A stretch of DNA of 64,000 nucleotides. Origin: Siphonodentalium dalli (Eukaryota; Mollusca; Scaphopoda; Gadilida; Siphonodentaliidae). A model generated the notes under the pieces. It did no database searches. It saw only the letters and a list, made by a program, of their open reading frames with translations, and was not told where the DNA came from. Shown here one piece after another: positions 35,805 to 46,553 of this stretch. The translations under genes were made by a program, and so were the position numbers. The first letter of the stretch is position 1. Each line of letters begins with the position of its first letter. The stretch covers positions 68,779,319 through 68,843,318 of the forward strand of contig CP136069.1 in assembly GCA_032622095.1 (NCBI GenBank). The letters run 5' to 3'.

Positions 35805-36254
35805 CAGGATCAGACACACGTACGTCGAACTTGTAACGTGTGTTGACATTGTCAATGAAAGTCGCCTGACTCACGTGACAACGATGCCTACACATACACG
35901 TTCAAAACGATCACTTTACGAAACGTGTACGAAGTACAATAATCCAATCTTTTGCTTATCGAATGACCGATCAGTACTGTGCCCTCAGATTTGCCGGCGC
36001 AGAATGATTTTAGTTTGATTGAACCAATGTATCACTGATCATGGTACTCGTATCAGCAAAAATGACCAAAACAATAGAGTTGTCTCTCTTTCTCTATATG
36101 CGACTAATATCTACAAGTTTCACAATACGTTGTCTGATAACTATGAAAGTGTAGGTTGACGCCTTAAAATCACATGAATTTCCCCGTCAAGTATACATAT
36201 CAATATCATATAGTAACACACGTTACAGGTTACACGTATGTGTGGCTGATCCTG
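35805..36254. mobile_element. Inverted-repeat element (450 bp), hAT-like ends
   Basis: Inverted ends of about 44 bp start CAGGATCAGACACACGTACG on the left and end CTGATCCTG on the right. Copy 2 of the duplicated segment lacks the whole block and reads straight from GCGAAACATTA to TTCGTGTGTTGC, so the insertion is defined by an empty site. The CAGG start resembles hAT elements, but an 8 bp target duplication is not convincing (ACATTAAC against ACTAATAC). The 86-codon frame starting at 35758 runs across the host boundary and is not a gene. Confidence 0.75.
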
Positions 36255-36570
36255 ACTAATACTTCGTGTGTTGCATGACCGACATTATTATTTTTGGCCA
36301 GACTTTTGGAAGTATTCTAAGAAGAAAACCCGAACTTAAACTTCGTAAATCATTGGGTCTGAATTGCGTTGCAGTGACGACCGACAAATCTTTCAGATGT
36401 ATATGTTTCAATGATCTATGTACCTTTAAAGATATTTAACAACATAATTGTTTATTACCAATACGTGTTTTCACTCCCATGTATCTATTTATTCAATATG
36501 TTGATTTCGTCGTGACATTGCTTGGAGTTGCGGCTATTTTGACATTGCTATTCATGACTGCGATTGTATT

Positions 36571-37955
36571 GGACGTTTCGGCACCTGGACGTTTCGGCAC
36601 CTGGACGTTTCGGCACCCGATTGAGTGGTACGTCGTGCGTGTTAGTATAGTCTGGTCGGAAAAGCTACATTTGTGGAATACTTGAACGGTTGAACCCTAG
36701 AGGCATTTTTTGGGGAAAGCATGAAACTAAGTTTTCTAGCATAAATCAAGTATGCTGAATCCAATGAGGGTGTCTGTCGCTGCCTGTGACTCATATTTCA
36801 CCCATAAAATTAACTTAAAGTCACATACTGTTTTTATTGCCGCGAAAATCCAGTAAGTCAATATCGAGACATATTTCACCCTCGTTATACATATAATCTC
36901 ATGAACATGGGAATACTTTGTTATTTGAATCACCCCTCGTGACCTTTCTGTCAGAACTATCTCGTAATCTGCTATACATATATGGACAAGTATGTCATTT
37001 AATAAATAAACGCTCTTCATGAAATCACACCCGGTTGAAAGTTCTGTGAATCAGGATTAAGTAGATGGATGATATGGGTTTATATAGCTGATTAAATTGG
37101 GGAAAATCAGTATTGTTAACCAACAAGGATGCAAAAGTAAAACTAATTATTACAACTTCATGATGAAAATAAGTCGCAATACTTAAAGGGTCAGAAGATA
37201 CCGACGAGGTCACGATTCGCGACGCTATATGGCAGTGTTCGATGGTAGACTGCCGACTAGTAACACTCCAAGATTTGGTGACACAAACTGGATTAAATTC
37301 AGGTATCGTCAGTTTGTTAGCTAATACAATTATTTGTTAATTTCTCATGATGCCAGCTGGTAAGGGGTTTCATCACATATGGTTAATTCGACGCACACGA
37401 ACAGCTGTACTAGCAGCACCCTTGTTTACAGAATACTGACAATTTTAACGGATATAAAAGCCAATAACTAAATTATTGAACAAATATTCATATGAATTGA
37501 GTTCATTTGGATTCGATGTTGACACACAAATTGTCGTCTTCCCCGCATTTGCACTGGGACGTGCATACTAAATGTGCTCTCCTGCAGCCGCACATCGTGT
37601 CGCAAGAACATCTGCACCCACAGAACACAAGTTCAACACATGCTGTCGGGACAGGGGGCTTAGTAGATAATTCAGGGACGAGGTTACCGTCCATGCGCTT
37701 CCATCCCATGGTATCCGGAGCCGAAAGACACGGACGAGACATGTGAGCTTGTCTCCACAGCTGAGTTTGGTGTTGCGATCTCTTCATATGGAATCTCAAC
37801 GCGTCACTAGTTGGCGGAATGGATTCTGTGGATCGAGATTTTAGAAACATAATTTCGCGTGCATTGTCGACACTGCTCGTGTTTGCACCGTAAATACGAC
37901 AAACGAATTCCTCCACACTCTGTTCATAACGAAACGTCCAGGAGCCGAAACGTCC
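36571..37955. mobile_element. Insertion with 16 bp-repeat inverted ends carrying a cysteine-rich ORF
   Basis: The left end is three tandem copies of GGACGTTTCGGCACCT (36571-36618, the last ending CCC). The right end is inverted, with about two copies (GGACGTTTCGGCTCCT then GGACGTTTCG on the minus strand, to 37955). Copy 2 of the duplicated segment is uninterrupted here (GATTGTATGATTTTCTGT), whereas copy 1 resumes at TATTATTTTCTGT, leaving TAT as a possible short target duplication. The minus-strand ORF at 37503-37985 starts inside the right end. I cannot name the superfamily. Confidence 0.7.
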
Positions 37956-37985
37956 TGAAGCCGTATTATTTTCTGTCCGTGTCAC
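37503..37985 (-). CDS. Cysteine-rich (CXC-like) C-terminal protein fragment
   Basis: The 160-codon frame has two parts. From about residue 23 to 110 it reads SVEEFVCRIYG, VDNAREIMF, IPPTSDALRFHMKRSQHQ, LWRQAHMS and MGWKRMDG. It ends with a cysteine cluster (CxCxCxC, CGC, VCTSQCKC, then LCVN) resembling a TSO1/tesmin-like CXC motif. I recognise this pairing as the C-terminal end of a large uncharacterised family that is multicopy in molluscs, cnidarians and other invertebrates and often suspected to be transposon-borne. The first ~20 residues are translated from the element's inverted end and the neighbouring host DNA, so the frame's start is artificial (GTG, no ATG). The N-terminal bulk of the family protein is missing. 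The likely state is a captured fragment, not an active gene. Function of the family is not established. Confidence 0.65.
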   Translation of the reverse strand: MTRTENNTASGRFGSWTFRYEQSVEEFVCRIYGANTSSVDNAREIMFLKSRSTESIPPTSDALRFHMKRSQHQTQLWRQAHMSRPCLSAPDTMGWKRMDGNLVPELSTKPPVPTACVELVFCGCRCSCDTMCGCRRAHLVCTSQCKCGEDDNLCVNIESK

Positions 37986-38042
37986 TCTATTCGCTCCAGC
38001 GCACTCTAACTTTACACCTTGTAAAATGCCACAATATATCGT

Positions 38043-38115
38043 ACAAGAAAACCATAGTCAGAAATGGTAACGCCCTCAAGATCGTTTATTAGCCATATAT
38101 ACAATATATCAACTT
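38043..38115 (+). repeat. Dispersed repeat start, third copy
   Basis: AAGAAAACCATAGTCAGAAA then TGGTAACGCC matches the starts at about 3239 and 3602. It begins just where the duplicated segment stops matching its paralogue, so it may be a later insertion. Confidence 0.5.
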
Positions 38116-38439
38116 TAATGTGGTGATTGTGAAAAATCTGTATATAGGTAACGCCTATGTAGTTGATTATATGTGATATTTTTTTCTAATTTCATTTGAA
38201 ATAGTGGTCTGAATAGCGCATGAAATTTTCGATCTTTGTAACATGGTTCAAGTACGCAAACACCGAGCACGTTTCTAATCACATTTAGTATCCAATTATG
38301 CAAATACCGAGTATGTTTTAATCACATTTAGTCCACCACCTCCTGCGACAGGGTCAGATATACTTGCCAATATACACCCTAGGAGGGCGTAATGCTGATC
38401 TAAGAATGGCCTCAGGTAATGCACTCCTGATATGACCTC

Positions 38440-38925
38440 TCATAAGGATTAATTAAAATACATGTATGGTTCCATGACGGTAAATTAAAATATGGTCACA
38501 CCCAGATAGGCTTACTTGAAATATGGTCCGATGAGGGTAAATTAAAATATGGTCACATCACGGTTAAATAAATATGGTCCAATGACGGTTAATTCAAATT
38601 GTACCTTGATTATTAATTAAATGATCACATGAGGGTTAATAAAAATATGGACCCATGGGGGTTAATTGAAATATGGTCCCATTAAGGTCAATTAAAATAA
38701 GGTAACGTGACTTAATTAAAGAATAAATATATGGTCCCATTATGAGGGTTAATTAAAATTAAAATATAGTGTCATCAGTGTTGATTAAACTACGGTCCCA
38801 CTGGGGTGAAATACAATATAGTCCCATGAGGGTCGATTAAAATATGGTCCAATGAGGACTAATTATAATATGCCCCTTCCCCCATGAGGATCAATTAAAA
38901 CATGGTCACAGGAAGGGGGGGGGTA
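38440..38925 (+). repeat. Minisatellite, ~24-28 bp unit (AATTAAAATATGGTCCCATG)
   Basis: Variants of AATTAAAATATGGTCCCATG followed by AGGGTT repeat about 18 times with drifting length. The block ends at a run of eight or nine G residues (near 38915). Confidence 0.85.
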
Positions 38926-38929
38926 ATTT

Positions 38930-40577
38930 CTGAACATTCTTCAATTCATATAGCATTCTGATTATTATAGAATATAAACTACCAACATCAAACTGAAAGA
39001 ATTCAAAAGTCAAGACTGTTGGTTGTTGTCTAGAGGGGAGTATTTTACTGAAATTAACCATTATATTATTGACGCTGTGTGCGCAACCCGAATGAGATGG
39101 GTACTATACCAAGAAGCTTGTCGATTTCATGTTCATTTCATTCATAAAATGTCATCATGTCGATTTCAACGAAACTCGTCGAGCAACGTCATCATGTAGC
39201 TTTCACCATCGACCGAATTTGCGATAACCAGAAGATATCTTCTGCTTTGTTCATAAATATGTGTTTCTTGTCGATTCATGAAAATAGAAGGATATCTGAG
39301 GATTATCAGATTCACATATGTACTCTGTAGTATTATGATAATTTAAACGCGATATAATAACGTTTGCTTGCATCACGAATTTCGATTCCAGTATTGTCCC
39401 CAGCCCAGCCAGAGTGATTGAGATTTTCCCATTGCACGCGACATTTATATTTTAGGCCACTCCATTGCAATATTTGACAGTCCAAAATATGTTATAATTA
39501 TGTTCTCAATAAAATGTGAACCGCGGCTACGAATGAACTTCACTGTGTATAATTCCGATAGTAACTCGTCTCATTTTGGAACGACGGCCATTGAAAGACG
39601 CACACGTTTATTTCAGATTACGACATTAATGCTTTAAGCCCACCGATCTACTGTGCAACATAAGTGCTTGCAAAAATTCAAAACAGCAGTGTCGTATTAG
39701 ATAATAATTGGTGACGTCACAAAATAAGATATAGTCTATATACGACCCAAAGCGTCCGGCTTTGGTTAGTTATTATATTCCTGTCGTTTTCCAGAGCAAA
39801 CCATAAGTGAAAGAGTTTAAAATGTATATTTTCTTGAATTTGTCATACAGATTCTGTTTGTTCTCCTCAAATCCCTCGATTTAGCCAACACGCCGCGAAA
39901 ATGACAACTTCGGAACGGCTTTTAAAGAGTATAAATTGTCCTCATCAGCATCATAGCACATTAGCAGGACCACTTAACCTGGCGTGAATACTTCATCGTC
40001 CGAATCGCATGCAGTGTAACATCAGTTATGCATATGGCATTGTCGTCACTTTAACAGCAACGGTGGTATTTCAAAACGTTGTTGGGTTGTCATAAATGGT
40101 CGAGACTCGAGAGGAACTTTATTGATGCGACATACCCGAGAACAGCAAAACATAATGGTGTCATAATCCCAGATAAGAATGTCTAACCTGTCATGAGGAC
40201 GATCGTTAATTGTTCGAAACGAGTTGTAGCTTTTGATTGACGGCTCTCGCTTGCTTCTTCTCCGTCACTCCAGTGCCACGAAGACATACAAGGTGTAACC
40301 AGATAAATTGTTTATATCTCGGGTGTGGTTTTGTGGTTGACGCCTCCCATCAATGGCCACCATCTCTTCGATGGAATGAAATGGTCAGTCATGTGGGATT
40401 TGTTTATAGCAACCAGATTACGAATTTGCTCATCTTGTTAGTGCTCTGAATGCAAATAGCATAAAGTCCGTATCCTTGTATCAGGACACCAGTTGTACTA
40501 GATTGAGCTAGATCAACATTTATTTCTTCGCTTGTTGCATATATCTCAGCGATTAAGGAGATATTTTGACTGCGAAC
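38930..40577. other. Upstream flank of the PAN-like gene; no other gene seen
   Basis: No coding frame of note. A TATAAAT at about 39929 and TATATCTC at about 40539 are weak core-promoter candidates for the gene starting at 40578. Neither can be chosen by eye. Confidence 0.35.
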
Positions 40578-40809
40578 ATGTGGAGCACTCACATTCTATT
40601 GTGTGTGCTTCAAGTATCTGTTTCTGTTGGACATTTGTACCAAATGAACTTGGACTCGATGGGCGGAGGGAATGTCGTGATGATAACAAAAGCTTGGTCG
40701 GACATAAGTTGCGCTGCTGACTGTGAAGAAACCTCATCATGCATGTCATTCACTTACAATGAGACAGGATGTTACCAGATGGGCGACACAAGCGGAGAGT
40801 TTGACGACG
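40578..40809 (+). CDS. First coding exon: signal peptide plus PAN/apple-like module
   Basis: ATG at 40578 opens a 77-codon frame ending at GACGACG|GTGAGT, a strong phase-1 donor. Residues 1-18 are a signal peptide (MWSTHILLCVLQVSVSVG). Residues 40-66 carry four cysteines (C45, C49, C55, C65) in the order WSDISCAADC, SCMSFTYNET, GCYQM, matching the core of PAN/apple-like domains. NET at 61-63 is an N-glycosylation site. Such modules in invertebrate secreted proteins bind carbohydrate or protein and often precede FReD, EGF or CUB domains; that is family knowledge. Later exons were not recognised downstream, so the rest of the protein is unknown. It lies 6 kb downstream of, and on the same strand as, the FReD exon, which suggests a neighbouring gene of related secreted type. 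Confidence 0.7.
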
Positions 40810-41605
40810 GTGAGTATAGTTAATTTATAGCGATTTAGTGGCTGTTAAATCTATCGTAATTACAATGGCAAAAACATTATTATTAAATTACCAGAGCACG
40901 TACCACATTTTACCAACCAAAACACCATTACAATTTTTTATTTTTAAATAATTGTTATTCAGGTCACAACATATAGCATATCAAATGCAGTGTATATACA
41001 ATCATGTATAATTTAAACATGCAATGTATCAATGGCTTCAATTTGTTCCTATATTATGCGGCTGTCGTCAGGAATGATGTTAGGATATGCAGGTGAAATT
41101 TTTAGAGTTACTTGTAATAAATGTTTGAAAATAATTAGGTTTGTGTTTCAAAGGAATTTGTCAATTCATTTACAACAGTATATGTATCTCTTGTATAAAC
41201 GTATACATTTACCAAATATATTTAGACTAGATGTGTTATTCATCAAACAAAGTATGATATATTCTGGGGTAATGTCCAGAGTGATATCGAATGTACTTCT
41301 GAGATGATCTTTAAACTGAACTGAATATTAAAAAAAGACTTTTAATGAGACTGTTTCTTGTTCATTCCCATAAAACCCGCAAAGAACAGAATAGATCATT
41401 TGCAGTTTAACAGTTGACAATGAGTTGATGATTCACCAACCTTTATCACAAATGGATTCATAAAGACGTTTCTCCCATTTATTATGTCCATTGAGGTGTT
41501 ATTGCATTATTTTCTATGAAAATTGAATAAAAAGTTTTACATACTTTAATTGATTTTTGAACAGTCTCAATAGCTTTCATAGTAACCAAGCTAAATGAGC
41601 TCTTA
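40810..41605 (+). other. Start of the first intron of the PAN-like gene
   Basis: After the GTGAGT donor the sequence becomes AT-rich. The 91-codon frame at 41032-41307 has no recognised domain and no clear splice context. Confidence 0.5.
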
Positions 41606-41609
41606 TTAA

Positions 41610-42040
41610 CCCTTTACCCAACAAACCGGCCAACAACGCCCAAATAAAGCTTCAACAGCCTAAAATATCTTCGGTCTGTCTCAATAAAACCATACAAATA
41701 TGGATATCATTGGAACCGGTTCATTGACTACATTGTAATGGCTACAGTTATGCCCTGTGCCAATGCATTCTCTTATATATGCGAGTCGACCATAGGTCGC
41801 CTCGCATATATAAGAGAATACATTGGCCTAAAACAAATTCTTTTTTTCAACACTTTTTACCATTTTTTCTTACATTCTTTAACTATTTTATAATTTTGTT
41901 CTATACATTCTTTGACAATTTTATCATTTTTAATATGTGTTAAGCCAATGCATTCTCTTATATACGCGAGGCGACCTATGGTCGACTCGCATATATAAGA
42001 GAATGCATTGGCACAGGGCCGTTCTGTTGGGTAAAGGGTT
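41610..42040. mobile_element. piggyBac-type non-autonomous element (431 bp)
   Basis: The inverted ends CCCTTTACCCAACA and TGTTGGGTAAAGGG are each flanked by TTAA (41606-41609 and 42041-42044). A TTAA target and ends starting CCC are the signature of piggyBac transposition. Inside, each half carries its own palindrome (about 41759-41834 and 41942-42017) built from GCCAATGCATTCTCTTATAT and CGAGTCGACC/GGTCGCCTCG. The whole element folds into nested hairpins. No transposase is present. Confidence 0.85.
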
Positions 42041-42469
42041 AATTAAACTAGGATCTTCTTTTTACTAGACTACAAAAATATCTGGTTGATTTCTCGCCTT
42101 CAACTTTCCATTTTGCTTTAGTGCGGGTAATTATTTCTTGTATTCTTCAATAATTCTTTTTTATGGTCTATCTCCTGGGATATCTTCACATGAATCTAAC
42201 TTTTTATAAAGATATGAGGGGTTTGCTTCCAATTTTTTTCAGTCTTGTCTCGATTTTGTTTTAATTTACAAGAGTATGCTAGTTTCTCCCCTAATCAAAT
42301 TAAAAAAGTTTCCAAAAAATAATTGGTCGTTAACATTAAAGGAGTCAGAATCTGTTTTTTGTTAACTGCTTCCAGCCGACTGCTATATTGATCAACTACA
42401 TCCGATCATGTTTTTTTACCAATTCAGCATATTATCGGTCTCTCAATAAACTATTCGATATTTTGGCCC

Positions 42470-42740
42470 CAAACAAAAACAGTAATTTGTACAGCATGGA
42501 AAACAAAAGATCATTCCGTGTTAGCCTATTCCTGATATGATAGAAATTAACAGCTTTTGTTTCACTTCTGTGCCAGAAAACAGCCGGAAAATTGTTGTGA
42601 CACTGGAATGTATTTTTCAGAGCATAATTATGAAGCCGGTATATCAATATTTAGTGTTTTGTTGAACCTATGTTATACCTCCTTCCAAATTACGTTGACA
42701 GAATTTGTAAGCTCGAATGAGCCATGTCCGTTTAAGTGCC
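42470..42740 (+). repeat. Dispersed repeat A, copy 1
   Basis: Sequence from CCCCAAACAAAAACAG to GAATGAGCCATGTCCGTTTA matches 47390-47660 in the same order (GTGTTAGCCTATTCC, CACTTCTGTGC, ACAGC.GGAAAAT, TTATACCTCCTTC, AAATTACGT). An inverted, more diverged copy lies at 60625-60850. No coding function was recognised. Confidence 0.6.
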
Positions 42741-43204
42741 AGGTTTTGTTTACTCTTGACAATTTTTGCCGGATTTATGTGCATGTATATCGATTGTAAG
42801 ATGTTATTATATATCGCCAGTGGCTTCTAAAAGAGGATAATGTTCCACAACATCGTATTTTACAGGCGACACAAAAATTAACAATACCTTTGCATGATAA
42901 TACTTTATATCATAGATATTATAATAAGCTTTCAAATTCATATCTCGCCTTGTATTTTTATATCCTGTCATTTAGAGCATAATTTTTCCCGGGAAAAAAT
43001 GGTATTTATACTGAGGGGGTCTTCAAATGTTCAGGCACAGCTACCTGACCACCCATGCACACCCACCCTCTGCAAATGTTTTATTTTTTCCCGGTCAACT
43101 TTTTGTGACCCACCCCCAAAACTTAGTAAATAAATCATAAAACAAAATTAAATCAGCCTGATCCTTTCCAGAAATTACTATATATATGTCATTATATTAT
43201 TAAT

Positions 43205-43990
43205 GATATGACATTTCTGTACAGAACGGCCTGTTATCGAACTATGTGAATATCGCTTCAATTTGCCCTTAAACCTAGTAATATCATCCTACGACATCAC
43301 CAATCTGAGTAATATAATTTTACGACATCACAAATGTGAGTAATATCATTTTACGACATCACAAATGTGAGTATTATATGGTTTTGCGACAACAAATCTA
43401 CATCACTGCTAAACATAGAAATCGGATATAAAAATATATGTCACCCATATGCAGTTGTCAGTTACTACGAGGCAATCTATATATTACTTGGTTGGTTTGA
43501 TATTATAGGCCTGATATCAGCCCTCGTCGGTAACCTCATAGTAGCTTTCTGTTTTGAGGTTGTCTCGGGCTGATATCGGGCCTATACTATCACACCAATC
43601 AAGTAGAGGGTATTACTTGGTGTGTTTGATATTAGGCCCGATATCAGCCAGAGCTAACCTCATATCAACCTGAGGCCGAAGGTCAAAGGCTGATATGAGG
43701 TTTCAGAGGGATGATATCAGGCCAATACTATCAACCCAACCAATTAATATCCTATTTATTTATTATATCGCCTCTTAATAGCAGTGAAATATCTGCAACT
43801 CTGTCAAATGAGTGACATGACACAAAGCTATGTCTATACACTTCATTTAGCAGTGAGATAGAGTTACAAAATTTCGTAAAACCATAGTAATCGGATTGGT
43901 GATGTCGTAAAATGATATTAATCGGTTTAAGGGCAATTGGAAGGGATAATCACCAAGTTCGATAACAGTTCTGGACAAATATGTCATATC
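43205..43990. mobile_element. Inverted-repeat element with two internal palindromes (786 bp)
   Basis: Inverted ends of about 90 bp share ATATGACAT, CAGAAC, CTGTTATCGAAC, AATTGCCCTTAAACC and TTTACGACATCACCAAT. The left end carries two or three extra copies of the ACGACATCAC unit. Two further palindromes lie inside (about 43489-43616 and 43612-43745), both built on GGCCTGATATCAGCC. No transposase frame is present. Target duplication is unclear. Confidence 0.75.
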
Positions 43991-44273
43991 TAAATAATAG
44001 CTACCACCAAGGGTGCTTATACCTAAGGCATGTGGATGACGTCATATAATTTGTTCTTTATCCGTCAGTGATTTTTCAAGATCGCGGGTATAGATTTTGG
44101 AGAAATTGTCACGTGACTTCCGGTTAGCAACCGTGTAGAGATTGCAAAAAACGCGGAATTGGAAATGAAACATCGCGATAAAAATGAAAGTAACTACTTC
44201 ACAACTTACGAAGAATTCACATGTGATTTGTGTCTATTAATTTCATTTAGACCAATTTCGTTGGTCAGCTTAA

Positions 44274-44862
44274 AGGGGTACTGTACCCAAGATGTTGTTG
44301 TTGGTTTCTATAATCCCCGAGTCGGAGAATAAGGTAACAACTTTTCCATTCTTTGAAAGTCTGTTGAGTACGAAGTAGTGTTACGGATGGCAAATTTACC
44401 GGAATGCAAAAATACAAATTGTCGTTGTCGGGTAATTTTTTTACAATTTTCAACCAATTGAATCAAATAAAAATTATTTTATATGCATAGTAGTCCCATA
44501 CACTCATTTAAGTTATTGTATCGTCACTACTCAATGAGTGGCTTGAGTTTTCTCCCCGTATAAGCATGTTTCAAACGATCGTGTGTGTAATGGGTTTACT
44601 AATCCAGTATCCCTCAATTATAATTTGATTACGTTTTGTACAAGGAAATTCGTATTTTAATTTACGCCATTTTATGGCTCCAGCCATAAATTCAATTTAT
44701 ATTAAATTATTAACTTTTAAATTATTAAATTTTAAGATAGCCTATTAACCTGAGCGTTTACATAATACATCTTCGACTCAAATTACTTATGTTTCTATAT
44801 AGTATCGATAATAGATCGTTGTTATCACCGGAAATTTATTGAAAATGGCGTACAGTACCCCT
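44274..44862. mobile_element. TTAA-flanked short inverted-repeat element (589 bp)
   Basis: The ends AGGGGTACTGTAC and GTACAGTACCCCT are perfect inverted copies, each flanked by TTAA (44270-44273 and 44863-44866). No coding capacity. It differs in sequence from the other TTAA elements in the window, so it is a separate family. Confidence 0.75.
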
Positions 44863-44869
44863 TTAATGA

Positions 44870-45900
44870 AAACGAAAAATGAAGAAGTCATGACGATAAT
44901 CCAGACAAGATTTTACAATCCACGACACGTCTTGTCAATTTGGCATGTCGTCTCCGTCGTGACCACTGCATGATGTAATATAAATTATTCTTAGCGTTAT
45001 GTCGCCGAAAAAGGCAAATTTGAGGCACATCATGTGTGGTTGCTCCACTACGTGTCACGTACGATTCACATTACATGTACATATACCGAGGAGCGATCAC
45101 ACGTACGATTCATATTAATCTCTAAATAACAGCATAACAGTGCGATATAAGACGGTCTGCTTGTTATAAAGGACATATCGATGTGGCTGCACATTAATAC
45201 GAGAGTGTGACATGATTGTCTTGACATTCATCGATTTCCAACACGTTGAGAAGCCCACGATTATTGTCTACGCTCACACACTACATAACAAAACGGGAGG
45301 TATACGATACCTTTAAAAATAATTTACATTCCAGGATCAAAATCTTGTTCTTCTAAAATTCTAATTGAAATTTGGAACCGATGAGAACTTACAATCACCA
45401 AAGTTCCAACACTACAAATTTCAGATTGAGCAGGACAAAAGTCTACATAATGTCAGGTTCCATATAAAATGTCGGGGCATTTTGCGCGGTACATACAGGT
45501 ACATAGAGAATTATACCCTAGTCCCTTCGTGCATATTATATTGAGAAACACGTGAGGTACAATAACCACTCTAACAGCTGAACAAAATTCGATGATGCAT
45601 CCTTAATTGTTATACGGTGAATCAATGATCGCTGTGTTCTCCGTTGTTGTGGTTGCCATACAATATTTCTATACGAATAAATACGACATCTTTTGCACTA
45701 TAATACTTAAACCAAGAAAATACTGCCAAAAGAATATACTTCCATACGTTGTATGTGTGACTATATTCCACTCTGATAATACCCATCCTATTAATTAACA
45801 GAATTGCGAATGTAGTGCCATGTGTTGATGATTTTGAGGTTTTTGGATATTTCTTCTTTATTTAGTGAAACACATTCTACAATTTTTACAATGTTATGCT
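44870..45900. other. No supported feature
   Basis: AT-rich sequence. A 63-codon frame at 45607-45798 has no recognised domain. Confidence 0.4.
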
Positions 45901-45919
45901 TTAAACAATAACACTGTAT

Positions 45920-46522
45920 GTCGTCACTTGCAACGATAGTCAAGAATATTTCTTTTTTCATCGCAACCGAGTAAATGGGATGCTAGCCGATCAGAGGATT
46001 TCGTAAGAAATATTGATACTGATGCAAATATTGGTAAACTGTCCGAATTAATTCGAAGAGTTAAGGATGTCTCAAATAGAACCGCAATTGCTGACGTATC
46101 ATCTATTTTAGCAGGCTTGTTCCTTAACTCAGCAATCAAAACATTTCAAAGAAAAGCAAATTATTGTCCCAGTCAACTAATCACTGATCTTCCTCTACAA
46201 AACCGTGGTTTACAAATAAATATCGAGAACTGAGAAAACATTTCCGAAAATGGTAGAATAAATACAGAAAAACGCGGGATTCTAAAGACAAAGTTCGAGA
46301 TGTGAAATACTGAGGAAACATACAAGAAAGCCCTTAATAACGCAATTAAAAATATGTCGTACATATAAAAATAAAAATGGATACTCATTTCGGAACAGAC
46401 ATAAAGTCATTTTGGGCCGAACTTAAAGTGACTAAAACGCTCTCAGAAAGCTGGCGTATCCATACATGATTTTGCTACATTATAAAGAGCTAAACTCTAG
46501 AAGAACGAAATTTTGGCCAAAT

Positions 46523-46553
<31 letters not shown>

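Larger units (their letters stand above)
35180..38042 (+). repeat. Duplicated segment, copy 1 (with two insertions)
   Basis: Starting at TCTAGAAGCAGAAAAA, this segment aligns by eye with 55751-57040. Shared landmarks include TCAAAATAGTAGTCAT, TTGAACAAAATTGTCT, TCTTTGATCTGGTGAGA, GTGTTTCTTTACAGTATAAT, CCGAATGAAACTACCAT and, at the end, GCCACAATATAT. Copy 1 contains insertions at 35805-36254 and about 36571-37955 that are missing from copy 2. Copy 2 contains about 300 bp (55975-56285) missing here. Similarity ends where the dispersed repeat at 38043 begins. Confidence 0.8.

Noticed and set aside
35758-36018. 86-codon frame after the FReD gene
   Set aside because: It crosses from host sequence into the inserted element at 35805; the paralogue without the insertion has no such frame.
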